A stretch of 64,000 nucleotides of DNA from Atlantibacter subterraneus. Lineage in GTDB: Bacteria; Pseudomonadota; Gammaproteobacteria; Enterobacterales; Enterobacteriaceae. This document shows positions 26,434-34,965 of the stretch, piece by piece. Position 1 is the first letter of the stretch. The number at the start of each line of letters is the position of its first letter. The translations under genes and the position numbers were made by a program. A model generated the notes under the pieces. That model saw only the letters and a program-made list of their open reading frames with translations. It was not told the origin of the DNA and ran no database searches. The DNA lies in NCBI RefSeq assembly GCF_027853245.1, contig NZ_JAPTZM010000001.1. One strand, 5' to 3'.

Positions 26434-26994
26434 TCACGGCTTATCGATAATCCGCGCGTAGATATTCTGATCGTGAAACGCGCCGTTGAGATACTCCGCC
26501 TGCTTCAGGCAGCCTTCGAGGGTGAAGCCGTTGCGTAGCGCGACCTGGTTGCTGGCATGATTGGTGACGATGCATTTAATCACGAAGCGGCGCACGCTGC
26601 CTTCGCTGGCGTAATACTGCATCATCGCCTGTAGCGCCTGAGAAATAATGCCCTGCCCCTGTAAATCTTCATCCAGCCAGTAGCCGATATAAGCGGCTTT
26701 GTTGGTCGGCTCGATCTGATTAAAAGAGATCACGCCGCATACCGCGTCATGACGCAAAATCATAAACATTTTGGCGTAGCCGCGATGGTGCAACTGGTAG
26801 TTGCCCTGCACGGTGCGGCGGATATCGTTGCTGCTGTTTACCGACTTTGGCCAGTCCATCGCCTGCTGGAGATAATCTTTATTACGCTCGACCAGTTGAT
26901 ACAGCGGCTCAATAAACGGATCGTTCACCGAGTGCAGTTTCAGGGTGTCGTTGATGATAATGATGTCGTCATGCCAGTCAGCGGGATTTTGCAC
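26434..26994 (-). CDS. rimL: Ribosomal protein L7/L12 N-terminal serine acetyltransferase RimL
   Basis: 186 residues (179 in E. coli). GNAT fold: acetyl-CoA-binding segment near DLQGQGIISQALQAMMQ, and C-terminal NQVALRNGFTLEGCLKQAE is split here in outline and conserved. It converts L12 to L7. The start is a GTG with GGAGA seven bases upstream. In E. coli, ydcH lies between this gene and opgD; here that gene is absent. Confidence 0.92.
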   Translation of the reverse strand: MQNPADWHDDIIIINDTLKLHSVNDPFIEPLYQLVERNKDYLQQAMDWPKSVNSSNDIRRTVQGNYQLHHRGYAKMFMILRHDAVCGVISFNQIEPTNKAAYIGYWLDEDLQGQGIISQALQAMMQYYASEGSVRRFVIKCIVTNHASNQVALRNGFTLEGCLKQAEYLNGAFHDQNIYARIIDKP

Positions 26995-27035
26995 GCGGGG
27001 TCTCCGGTTAAGTTTTTTATTAGCATAACGTAAAA

Positions 27036-27055
27036 AGGGGAGCCATCGCTCCCCT
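27036..27055 (-). terminator. Terminator after opgD
   Basis: AGGGGAG-6-CTCCCCT stem followed on the minus strand by five T residues, 19 bases after the opgD stop. Confidence 0.85.
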
Positions 27056-27073
27056 CAACATTTGCCAGCCCCG

Positions 27074-28729
27074 TTAGCGCATCTGGCGATCGTCAACGTA
27101 GTTACGTTTATCCGGCGCGGGCGGGAAGTACTGATACAGCCAGGTTTCGCTGATGGTTTCGCCCTGGCAGCGCAGGAACATGCGCATTTCCACCGGTTCC
27201 GTCGAATCGGACGTCGGGTGCCAGTCGAACAGAATGCGGTAGCCGTCAAACGGTTCGACATACAGAATTTCAATCTGCTTCGCTTCGCCGCTGGATAGCG
27301 TAATCACCGGCTCGATGCCCTTCGGCGCGGCCTCTTTGAGATTGCCGCCAATAAAATCAATGGCGAAACGGCGCGACCAGGTGGTCGGGAAATGCTCGCC
27401 TGGGGCCCAGCCTTCCGGGAAGCTGCCCATCCCGGTGCGGGTAGCGAGAATATTCGCCAGCGGCGAGCGGACCGGCGGCTCGCCGCTCCAGTACAGCTTG
27501 TATTTGAAATTGAGCTGGTCGCCCGCTTTCACCGGCTTTTCCGGCTGCCAGAAGCAGACGATGTTATCCAGCGTTTCCCCGGTGGTGGGGATCTCCATCA
27601 GGCCAACGGTGCCTTTGCCCCATTTGCTGGTCGGTTCGACCCACAGGCTCGGGCGTTTGTTGTACCAGCCCATGATGTCCTGATAGCTCTCGAAGTTGCG
27701 GTCGGTTTGCACCAGCCCAAAGCCTTTCGGGTTGTTGTCGGTAAAGGCATTAAACTGCAGGCGCTGCGGGTTATTCAGCGGACGGCATACCCATTCGCCG
27801 TTGCCGCGCCACATCGCGAGGCGGTCGGAGTCGTGAATTTGCGGATGGATGGTATCGCACATCCGGCGTTCGTTGGTGCCGCAGGCGAACATACTGGTCA
27901 TTGGCGCGATCCCGACCTGTTTGATGTCCTTACGGGCGTACAGGCGGTTTTCAACGTCCATCACTACCCGCTTCTCTTCACAGTGGATAATGAATTTGTA
28001 GGCACCGGTAACGCTGGGGCTGTCGAGCAGCGCATACACCACAAAGGTGGTGTCGTCGGCTTTCGGGGTTTCAAACCAGAAGGCCGTGAAATCCGGGAAC
28101 TCTTCTGGCGTGTCGGTGAAGGTGTCTACCGCCAGACCGCGCGCGGAAAGGCCGTACTGGTAGGTGCTGTCTACGGCGCGGAAATAGCTCGCGCCCAGGA
28201 ACGACACGATATCGCGGCGCGCCAGTTCCGGGGCCTTAAAGGCGCGGAAACCGGCGAAGCCAAGATCAGACTGGCCCACCAGCTGTTTGGTGTCGACGCC
28301 CGCATCGTGATATTTGAACAGCTCTGGGCGGAAGTGGATTTCACGCGCCTGATGCGAGGACGGGTCCAGGGAGAACATACGCACGCGGCGGCGGAAGCCC
28401 ATACCGACGTGGAAGAACTGTACGTCCAGCTCGCGGCCAGGAACGTTATTCCACAGGGAATGTTCCGCGTCGTACTGAATGCTGTTATAGGCCTGCGGGG
28501 TCAGGGTCGCCAGGGTATCCGGCAGCGGACGCGGCGCACCGCCCCAGGGCTTTTTCGCTAAATCGCCCGCCATGGATTGCAGAACGTCAAAATCAAATGC
28601 GCGCGACAGACCGTCGGCGATATCCGACTCTTGCGCCCATGCTGTGTTGGAAAACAGAGTCATCAGACCCGGAGTACCGCAAGCGGCGGCAAGTGCCATT
28701 GAGGCTTTAATAAAACGTCTGCGATTCAT
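27074..28729 (-). CDS. opgD: Periplasmic glucan biosynthesis protein OpgD (MdoD)
   Basis: 551 residues, the E. coli length. A twin-arginine signal MNRRRFIKAS, a hydrophobic core and a cleavage site near NTAWAQE show Tat export. It controls the backbone structure of osmoregulated periplasmic glucans and is a paralogue of OpgG. The MdoG-type beta-sandwich spans most of the mature protein. It stands alone with its own terminator. Confidence 0.95.
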   Translation of the reverse strand: MNRRRFIKASMALAAACGTPGLMTLFSNTAWAQESDIADGLSRAFDFDVLQSMAGDLAKKPWGGAPRPLPDTLATLTPQAYNSIQYDAEHSLWNNVPGRELDVQFFHVGMGFRRRVRMFSLDPSSHQAREIHFRPELFKYHDAGVDTKQLVGQSDLGFAGFRAFKAPELARRDIVSFLGASYFRAVDSTYQYGLSARGLAVDTFTDTPEEFPDFTAFWFETPKADDTTFVVYALLDSPSVTGAYKFIIHCEEKRVVMDVENRLYARKDIKQVGIAPMTSMFACGTNERRMCDTIHPQIHDSDRLAMWRGNGEWVCRPLNNPQRLQFNAFTDNNPKGFGLVQTDRNFESYQDIMGWYNKRPSLWVEPTSKWGKGTVGLMEIPTTGETLDNIVCFWQPEKPVKAGDQLNFKYKLYWSGEPPVRSPLANILATRTGMGSFPEGWAPGEHFPTTWSRRFAIDFIGGNLKEAAPKGIEPVITLSSGEAKQIEILYVEPFDGYRILFDWHPTSDSTEPVEMRMFLRCQGETISETWLYQYFPPAPDKRNYVDDRQMR

Positions 28730-29342
28730 GCCTGATAACGCGTCCTTTTGGAGTCAAAGTGTACTGTGACGCACGGCGTCAACAGCGGCAATTTATTGTA
28801 TTTGTTACGACCGCTCACTCTAGTCAAAATTCATTTTGAAGCCAATAGCTTTCCACGCGCGCCATCACGCTTGCCGAAAGGAAAAACGCGTTATCTTGCG
28901 CCATGTAAAGAAAGGTCAATTTTCAGAAAAAATAAGCTGTTGTTATTTGGTCATTTCGCAGCATCTCATCATAGCGGTTTGCACGTTTTGACAAATCGCT
29001 TTCTGTTTCGCTGGCGGGGATAAACAGAATCATCTGAAGCGTGATTTTGCACGTCCGCACATAACGCAAATATATCCTTTGGCGGGCTTGCCAGGCGGCA
29101 AAAGACGGGGTAGTTTCTGCGTCGCGCCTGGGGTGGGATTACCCTCTCCCTGGTGTATATGCCTTTATTCCTCTCGTTGAGAGGGCCCGGTACCACAATA
29201 AAAAATACCGGGCGGACACCAAATTATATTAATGATGATAGCTTGTGGTGGCCCGGCGTTGCCGGGTTCTCTTCAAACGTCCAGCGGCATAAAAAAACCC
29301 CGTTTCGCGAGAAATCGGGGTTTTTACTTTTCAGGGAAGCGG
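28730..29342. other. 613-base hairpin-rich intergenic region
   Basis: No convincing gene on either strand. It should hold the opgD promoter on the minus strand. The half nearest the binding-protein gene has several stems: GCCCGGTA/TACCGGGC at 29185-29213, CCCGGC-GTT-GCCGGG at 29252-29266, and the terminator at 29291-29325. I could not match these to a known RNA or REP element. Confidence 0.45.
29291..29325. terminator. Bidirectional terminator after the amino-acid binding protein gene
   Basis: AACCCCG...CGGGGTT stem with seven A residues on the left and five T residues on the right. It is 18 bases past the stop of the minus-strand gene. Confidence 0.85.
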
Positions 29343-30119
29343 TTATTTGACGCTAACGTCGATCCCCGGGAAGTATTGCGCAGCCAGTTTGGTGATAGTG
29401 CCGTCGGCGCGCACTTTATCAATCGCCGCGTCCAGCTGTTTTTTGGTTTCCGCATCGCCTTTGCGCAGGCCGAACCCGATGCCGCTGCCGAGGATCTTAT
29501 CGTCAACCACCGGTTTGCCGATAAAGCCAAAGCCTTTACCCTGCGGTTTGCTCAGGAAGCCGCCCTGGCCGGCCGCCGACATCACCAGCGTGGCGTCGAT
29601 ACGGCCATTTACCAGATCGCCCCACGCCAGGTTCTGATCTTTATAGGAAACCACTTCCACGCCCTGCTTTTCCCAGTGCTCTTTGGCATAGGTTTCCTGG
29701 ATGGAGCCTTGCAGTACGCCGATGGTTTTGCCCTTCAGCGCGTCTGCGGTGGCGTCCAGCGCGCTGCCTTCTTTACCCACCAACTGAGAAGGAATGCGGT
29801 AGATCGGCTGGGTAAAGTCGATGCTCTGACGGCGCTGTTCAGTGATGTTCATTGCCGAGTTGATGGCATCGAATTTCTTCGCCACCAGGCCCGGGATCAG
29901 AGTATCAAACGAGGTTTCAACCCAGCTGCATTTCAGGCTGGCGGCCTGGCAGATGGCTTTACCCAGTTCGATATCAAACCCTTCCAGTTCGCCCTGTGAG
30001 TTACGGCTTTCAAACGGCGGATATTCCGCTTCCAGGCCATAGCGCAGCTCGGTCGCCGCCAGAGAAGAGAACGATGAAACCATCCCCAGAGCCAGACACA
30101 GCATTTTCATTTTATTCAT
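29343..30119 (-). CDS. Lys/Arg/Orn-type periplasmic amino-acid binding protein
   Basis: 258 residues. The signal peptide ends near SLAATEL (about residue 22). Periplasmic binding protein class of ArgT/HisJ: YPPFESRNSQGELEGFDIE gives the conserved substrate-contact start, followed by Cys-bounded loop QAASLKC. It probably binds a basic amino acid. No permease or ATPase gene is next to it, so it must borrow a transporter such as HisQMP. It lies 13 bases after an aminotransferase gene in one operon. GGGGAACACA precedes the ATG. Confidence 0.88.
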   Translation of the reverse strand: MNKMKMLCLALGMVSSFSSLAATELRYGLEAEYPPFESRNSQGELEGFDIELGKAICQAASLKCSWVETSFDTLIPGLVAKKFDAINSAMNITEQRRQSIDFTQPIYRIPSQLVGKEGSALDATADALKGKTIGVLQGSIQETYAKEHWEKQGVEVVSYKDQNLAWGDLVNGRIDATLVMSAAGQGGFLSKPQGKGFGFIGKPVVDDKILGSGIGFGLRKGDAETKKQLDAAIDKVRADGTITKLAAQYFPGIDVSVK

Positions 30120-30132
30120 TGTGTTCCCCTTC

Positions 30133-31302
30133 TTAGCGTGGCTTAACCTGGCAGAGCGCCTGCGCCCCTGCCCGTAACGTCGCTTCATCTTTGGCAAAAG
30201 AGAGGCGAATCAATTTATTATCGGTTCCGTCGGTATAGAACGCCGACAGCGGAATCGTTGCTACACCATAATCCACGATCAGCCGTTTCACCATCTCGCT
30301 GTCGCTTTCATCGCTGAAATGTTCATAGCTCGCCAGCAGGAAGAACGATCCGGCGCTCGGCAGCAGTGTAAACGGCGATTCCGCCAGCAGCGTTTGCATT
30401 AAATCGCGTTTGCGCTGGTAAAACTCGCCCAGCGACAGGTAGCGCGCCGGGTCGCTCATATAGTCGGCGAAGGCGTACTGCATTGGCGTATCGGCGGAAA
30501 ACATCAGGAACTGATGCACTTTAATCACTTCATCCATCAGCGCCGCCGGTGCCAGGCAATAGCCCACGCGCCAGCCGGTGACATGAAAAGTTTTGCCGAA
30601 CGAGGAGATAATCACGCTGCGCTCCGCCAGCGCCGGATGGGTCGCCATACCGTGGTGCTTCAGCCCGTCAAACACGATGTGTTCGTACACTTCATCAGAC
30701 AAAATGACGATATCGGTATTGCGGGTGATCGCGGCGAGCTTCTCCAGATCGTCGCGGCTGAACACCTGGCCGCTCGGGTTATGCGGCGTGTTGACGATAA
30801 TCATCCGGGTGCGCGGCGTAATCGCGGCCTGCACTTCATCCCAGTCCACGGCGAAATCCGGCACCGTGAGCTTGATGGCAACCGGCGTCGCGCCCTGCAA
30901 CCGGACAATCGGCGCATAGCTGTCGAACGACGGTTCGAAATAAATGACTTCATCCCCCGGATGCACCAGCCCGCTGATGGCGCAGTAAATCCCTTCGCTG
31001 GCGCTGGCGGTGATCAGCACTTCGCTGTCGGCGTCGTAGTTAGCGCCGTACAGCGTCGCGACTTTTTCAGCGATCAGCGTTTTGAGGGTGACCAGCCCGG
31101 TCATCGGCGCGTACTGGTTGCGGTTGGCTTCCATCGCCCGGGTGACCCCGGCAATCAACTGCGGATCGCACGGAAAATTAGGCGCACCCTGAGAAAGATT
31201 AATCGCCTGGTGTTGGGCGGAAAGCTGGCCAATCACGGTAAAAATGGTGGTGCCGACATCGGGCAGTTTGGAGCGTAATTGTACCGGCGTGTGATGGGAC
31301 AT
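30133..31302 (-). CDS. PLP-dependent aminotransferase, YbdL/KAT class
   Basis: 389 residues, fold type I. The PLP lysine is in SSFGKTFHVTGWRVGY, and NTPHNPSGQVF is the ring-binding motif. It resembles E. coli YbdL (methionine/kynurenine-type aminotransferase) but is clearly a different gene. It forms an operon with a basic amino-acid binding protein and is divergent from a LysR regulator. Because the kynurenine/aminoadipate aminotransferases belong to this class and hglS (2-oxoadipate enzyme) is next door, an aminoadipate role is possible but unproven. Confidence 0.87.
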   Translation of the reverse strand: MSHHTPVQLRSKLPDVGTTIFTVIGQLSAQHQAINLSQGAPNFPCDPQLIAGVTRAMEANRNQYAPMTGLVTLKTLIAEKVATLYGANYDADSEVLITASASEGIYCAISGLVHPGDEVIYFEPSFDSYAPIVRLQGATPVAIKLTVPDFAVDWDEVQAAITPRTRMIIVNTPHNPSGQVFSRDDLEKLAAITRNTDIVILSDEVYEHIVFDGLKHHGMATHPALAERSVIISSFGKTFHVTGWRVGYCLAPAALMDEVIKVHQFLMFSADTPMQYAFADYMSDPARYLSLGEFYQRKRDLMQTLLAESPFTLLPSAGSFFLLASYEHFSDESDSEMVKRLIVDYGVATIPLSAFYTDGTDNKLIRLSFAKDEATLRAGAQALCQVKPR

Positions 31303-31385
31303 AATGGTTCCTTTCTCGTTTTGAGTGCATAACTATTCAAACCGCAGCGCGATAGCTCTACAACCGATTTGTTGTCATAATAGCC

Positions 31386-31400
31386 ATGCAAAAATTGCAT
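31386..31400. promoter_or_regulatory. Palindrome in the aminotransferase-LysR divergent region
   Basis: ATGCAA-AAA-TTGCAT, a perfect palindrome that contains T-N11-A, the LysR-type recognition pattern. It lies 25 bases before the regulator ATG, so it may be the autoregulatory site. Confidence 0.55.
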
Positions 31401-31424
31401 AGCTCAGGATTTCAGGGAGTCGTT

Positions 31425-32285
31425 ATGACGCGCCGCACTCTTCCATTAAATGCGCTTGAGGCGTTTCTGGTCACCGCCCGCCACCTTAATCTCACCCACG
31501 CGGCGCGTACGCTGTATCTGACCCAGGGCGCGGTAAGCCGTAAAATCGCCGCGCTGGAAAGCTGGTTCGGCTTTGCGCTGTTTGAGCGCCACGCGCGCGG
31601 TCTGCGGCTGACGCCACAGGGCAGCGCCCTGCTGCCGGAACTGCAAAGCGCGTGGGAACAGCTAATGACCACCGCCGAGCAGGCGCGCCAGCAGCACAAC
31701 GTCATCCGCCTGAAAGCCCCGACCTGCGCCATCCGCTGGCTGGTGCCAAAGCTGATGCAGCTGGAAAAAACGCTCAGCGACGTGCAGGTAACGCTCACCA
31801 CCACCACCGATCATGACGTCAATTTCAAAACCGAGCCCTACGACGCGGCGATTATTTTCGGCGCGCACAAAACCCAGGGTTTTTTGCTGTTTGACGAGGC
31901 GTTAACGCCGGTGCTCAGCCCTGCGCTCACCAGCGAACCTCCCGCTGCGCTGGACGCGCTGGCACCGTTGACGTTTTTGCATCCCACCCGGGATAAAACC
32001 GACTGGTCGCTGTGGCTGGCCCAGCAGGCGTCACCGCGCCCGGCTATGCGTAAAAATCAACACTTCGATACCATGGATTTAGCCATTAGCGCGGCGATCC
32101 AGGGTTTTGGCGTGGCGATTGCCGATGAGCGGCTGGTGGCGGAGGATTTACGCGCTGGCCGGCTGATCCGCCCCTTCCCGCAGAGCGTGAAAACCGGGGC
32201 CAGCTACCGTCTGGTGCTGCGCGATGCGCCGCTGGAGAGCGAACCGATGGCAGCGTTTGTCGCGCAGTTGCTGACTCCAGACTGA
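31425..32285 (+). CDS. LysR-family regulator (GcvA-like)
   Basis: 286 residues. N-terminal winged helix-turn-helix (about 8-65, with LTHAARTLYLTQGAVSRKIA), then a periplasmic-binding-type effector domain. LPLNALEAFLVTARHLN at the start is typical of the GcvA subgroup. AGGGAG lies before the ATG at 31425; an in-frame ATG upstream is part of the palindrome and is less likely. Divergent from the aminotransferase operon, which it probably controls. Confidence 0.88.
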   Translation: MTRRTLPLNALEAFLVTARHLNLTHAARTLYLTQGAVSRKIAALESWFGFALFERHARGLRLTPQGSALLPELQSAWEQLMTTAEQARQQHNVIRLKAPTCAIRWLVPKLMQLEKTLSDVQVTLTTTTDHDVNFKTEPYDAAIIFGAHKTQGFLLFDEALTPVLSPALTSEPPAALDALAPLTFLHPTRDKTDWSLWLAQQASPRPAMRKNQHFDTMDLAISAAIQGFGVAIADERLVAEDLRAGRLIRPFPQSVKTGASYRLVLRDAPLESEPMAAFVAQLLTPD

Positions 32286-32324
32286 CGTGATAGCGCCTGA
32301 TCCTTCCGGGTATGTAAAGCGCGT

Positions 32325-33668
32325 TTACAGCAAACCGCAACGGCGTTTGCTGCGATCGGACGCTTCCTGATACAGCGCGAATTCATCCTGCACCGGGCAG
32401 CCCAGCGCCTCTTCGAACGCATCGCGGCTGGCGTTGCCGTGGCTGCGCCCGCGCGCGTCATCGCCCAGGTTAGACTGAAAAATCCCTGCCGCGCTGACCG
32501 GCAGAAAATCTTCATAAATAATTGGCTGGGCGGTGATCCAACCGCGCTCAATCAGCGCCTGCGGGTCGTCGCCGGGATTGATCTGCTTACGGTGGGTTTC
32601 CCCAACCGGCGTCAGGCGATAGCGGAAATAGGCCAGCCCCTGATGGCGCAGCAGCATGTCGCTGTCGGGAAACGCCCGGAACACCTCCTGCAAATGGAGC
32701 TGATGGGTCAGGTTATCGCTGCCACTGCCCGCCTCGCCCAGCAGTTTGTCATACAGCGCCCGGCCCTTCGGGGTCAGCGCAATGCCGCGCTGTTCGATTT
32801 CGCCGAAACGGGCGGTATGGGTGCCGTGATGCTCGCCGTTAAACATAATCGGCTCTTCCAGCGCTTTAAAGCTGGTCTGGCGCAGCAGGATGGGGATCTC
32901 CCGGCGCGGCGGGCCTTCGATAATCATCTTCGGTTCGATGCCGTATTCCGGCATCAGCGACTGGACGCGGTCGATATCCAGCGTGCGCGGCGTCAGGTGG
33001 TTGATGTGACAGCCGCGAAACGACACCACATCGGCAATCAGCCGATGGGCCTTGTTCAGCGCCTGATAGGTTTCGCTATCGACGGTGGCATGGCTGTGCC
33101 AGCGGAAGGTTTCCAGCGCTTCCCGGACAAACTCTTTCGCCTGTTTGTCATCCAGCCCGCCCTGCGCATCACAGATATCCAGCAGTTCGCGGCAGCGCGG
33201 CGTGAAAATATCCCGGGCGGCGAGAATGCGGGCGGCTTTCTGGCGCAGTTTCTGATCCTCGATCAGTTCGAGGCGCAGCAGCGAGGTAAAGACGCGAAAC
33301 GGGTTGCGTTGCAGCGCGGTATCGTCGATGGGGCGAAACGCCGTGGAGTGCACCGGTACGCCCGCCTGAGAAAGATCGTAATAACCCACCGGATACATGC
33401 CCAGCACCGCGAACACCCGGCGCAGCGTGGATAACTCCTCCGCCGTTCCGACCCGGATTGCCCCGTGGCGCTCCACATTCAGGCGCGCCAGTTCGTCGGC
33501 ATTGACCAGTTGTTCATGCAGTTGCGGATTATTTTCCAGCACCGCCAGGTTCACATCCGCCACCAGCTCAAGCAGCGTGCCGTACTGGGGCACCTCTTTC
33601 TGGTACATCGCTGACATAGCCTGCGAAAATTGTTCCCGAATCTCATCTGCCGTGATGCTGTTCGCCAT
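32325..33668 (-). CDS. hglS: 2-oxoadipate dioxygenase/decarboxylase
   Basis: 447 residues, the length of E. coli YdcJ. DUF1338 family. The Pseudomonas putida member HglS converts 2-oxoadipate to D-2-hydroxyglutarate with iron and oxygen, in lysine breakdown. Metal-binding candidates are in FRWHSHATVDS, RGCHINHLTPRTLDID and TARFGEIEQRG. The ATG at 33668 is chosen because it gives the conserved length and has GGAG upstream. Divergent from ydcI, as in E. coli. Confidence 0.9.
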   Translation of the reverse strand: MANSITADEIREQFSQAMSAMYQKEVPQYGTLLELVADVNLAVLENNPQLHEQLVNADELARLNVERHGAIRVGTAEELSTLRRVFAVLGMYPVGYYDLSQAGVPVHSTAFRPIDDTALQRNPFRVFTSLLRLELIEDQKLRQKAARILAARDIFTPRCRELLDICDAQGGLDDKQAKEFVREALETFRWHSHATVDSETYQALNKAHRLIADVVSFRGCHINHLTPRTLDIDRVQSLMPEYGIEPKMIIEGPPRREIPILLRQTSFKALEEPIMFNGEHHGTHTARFGEIEQRGIALTPKGRALYDKLLGEAGSGSDNLTHQLHLQEVFRAFPDSDMLLRHQGLAYFRYRLTPVGETHRKQINPGDDPQALIERGWITAQPIIYEDFLPVSAAGIFQSNLGDDARGRSHGNASRDAFEEALGCPVQDEFALYQEASDRSKRRCGLL

Positions 33669-33950
33669 GATGTCATTTCTCCAGTGAATATTGCTGAGAT
33701 TGTAGGAAACGACGGAATACGTTGACGGGAAGAATGTAGAATCTGTGATCTCAGGCCAGGGTGATGATTTTATAAGCCGAACGCCGGATTTGATCTTCAG
33801 ACGACTCCTGGGCAAATCCCCAATAACTCGAATATATCCGCGTTGTTTTGTTAACTTAAATGCCGTAATGTTAATTATTATTTGCTATCAAGTTATCAAA
33901 ATCACACAACTTTTCTTGTCACGGATCACGTTTCGTTTTTAACATCGCTT

Positions 33951-34874
33951 ATGGAAAAAAACGGTTTGTTCAGTCAGCGCATTCGTTTGCGCCATTTACA
34001 TACATTCGTCGCCGTCGCTCAACAGGGAACGCTGGGGCGTGCGGCAGAAACCCTTAACTTAAGCCAGCCTGCATTATCAAAAACGCTCAATGAACTTGAG
34101 CAGCTCACGGGCGAGCGCCTGTTCGATCGCGGCCGCCTGGGCGCGCAGCTGACGCTGGTGGGCGAACAGTTCCTCACCCACGCCATTAAAGTGCTGGATG
34201 CGCTAAACCACGCCGGGCAGTCCCTGTCGCGCAAAGAAGAACAATCCAAAGACGTAGTGCGCATCGGCGCGCTGCCTACCGCCGCGCTGGGCATTCTGCC
34301 TGCGGTGATCGGCCCGTTTCACAAGCAGCAAACCAACCTGACCCTCCAGGTCGCGACCATGAATAACCCGATGCTGCTGTCGGGCCTGAAATCCGGCGAG
34401 CTGGATTTAGGCATTGGGCGCATGTCCGACCCGGAAATGATGACCGGGCTTAATTATGAGCTGCTGTTTCTGGAGTCGATGAAGCTGGTGGTGCGGCCCA
34501 ATCACCCGCTATTAGCCGATACGATTACCCTGAGCCGGGTGCTGGAGTGGCCGGTGGTGATCTCCCCGAAAGGCACCGCGCCGCGTCAGCACGCCGACGC
34601 GCTGCTGGCGAGCCAGAACTGCAAGCTGCCGAACTCCTGCATTGAGACGCTCTCCGCATCGCTGTCGCGCCAGCTAACCGTGGATTACGACTACGTGTGG
34701 TTTGTGCCGTCCGGCGCGGTGAAAGAGGATTTGCGCCAGAACACCCTGATCGCCCTGCCCATCGCCAACCCCGGCGTGGGTGAACCCATCGGCATTCTGA
34801 CCCGCGTCGATAAACCGCTCTCAGCGGGCGCGCAGTTGCTGTTAGCCTCGATCAGAAAATCCATGCCGCTGTAA
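33951..34874 (+). CDS. ydcI: LysR-family regulator YdcI
   Basis: 307 residues, same as E. coli YdcI. Helix-turn-helix LGRAAETLNLSQPALSKTLN near 28-47, then an effector domain. MEKNGLFSQRIRLRHLHTFV at the start is nearly identical to E. coli. YdcI is a conserved, highly self-regulated regulator linked to acid and pH stress in Salmonella and E. coli. No strong ribosome site is seen before the ATG. Confidence 0.94.
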   Translation: MEKNGLFSQRIRLRHLHTFVAVAQQGTLGRAAETLNLSQPALSKTLNELEQLTGERLFDRGRLGAQLTLVGEQFLTHAIKVLDALNHAGQSLSRKEEQSKDVVRIGALPTAALGILPAVIGPFHKQQTNLTLQVATMNNPMLLSGLKSGELDLGIGRMSDPEMMTGLNYELLFLESMKLVVRPNHPLLADTITLSRVLEWPVVISPKGTAPRQHADALLASQNCKLPNSCIETLSASLSRQLTVDYDYVWFVPSGAVKEDLRQNTLIALPIANPGVGEPIGILTRVDKPLSAGAQLLLASIRKSMPL

Positions 34875-34965
34875 GCACCGGCGGGAATAATTAAGCGCAT
34901 AAAGTGATAACCGCCGTTTCTCCGGGCGTCCATAATGAGGGCACTATTCAGACCCGGAGAAACCT

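Noticed and set aside
27392..28561. 389-codon open frame antisense to opgD
   Set aside because: Shadow of a full-length conserved gene with no domain features.
28730..29342. hok/sok-type toxin locus or REP element
   Set aside because: Hairpins are present but no Hok-like peptide or REP consensus was seen.
32439..33434. 331-codon open frame antisense to hglS
   Set aside because: Shadow; hglS is full length and conserved.
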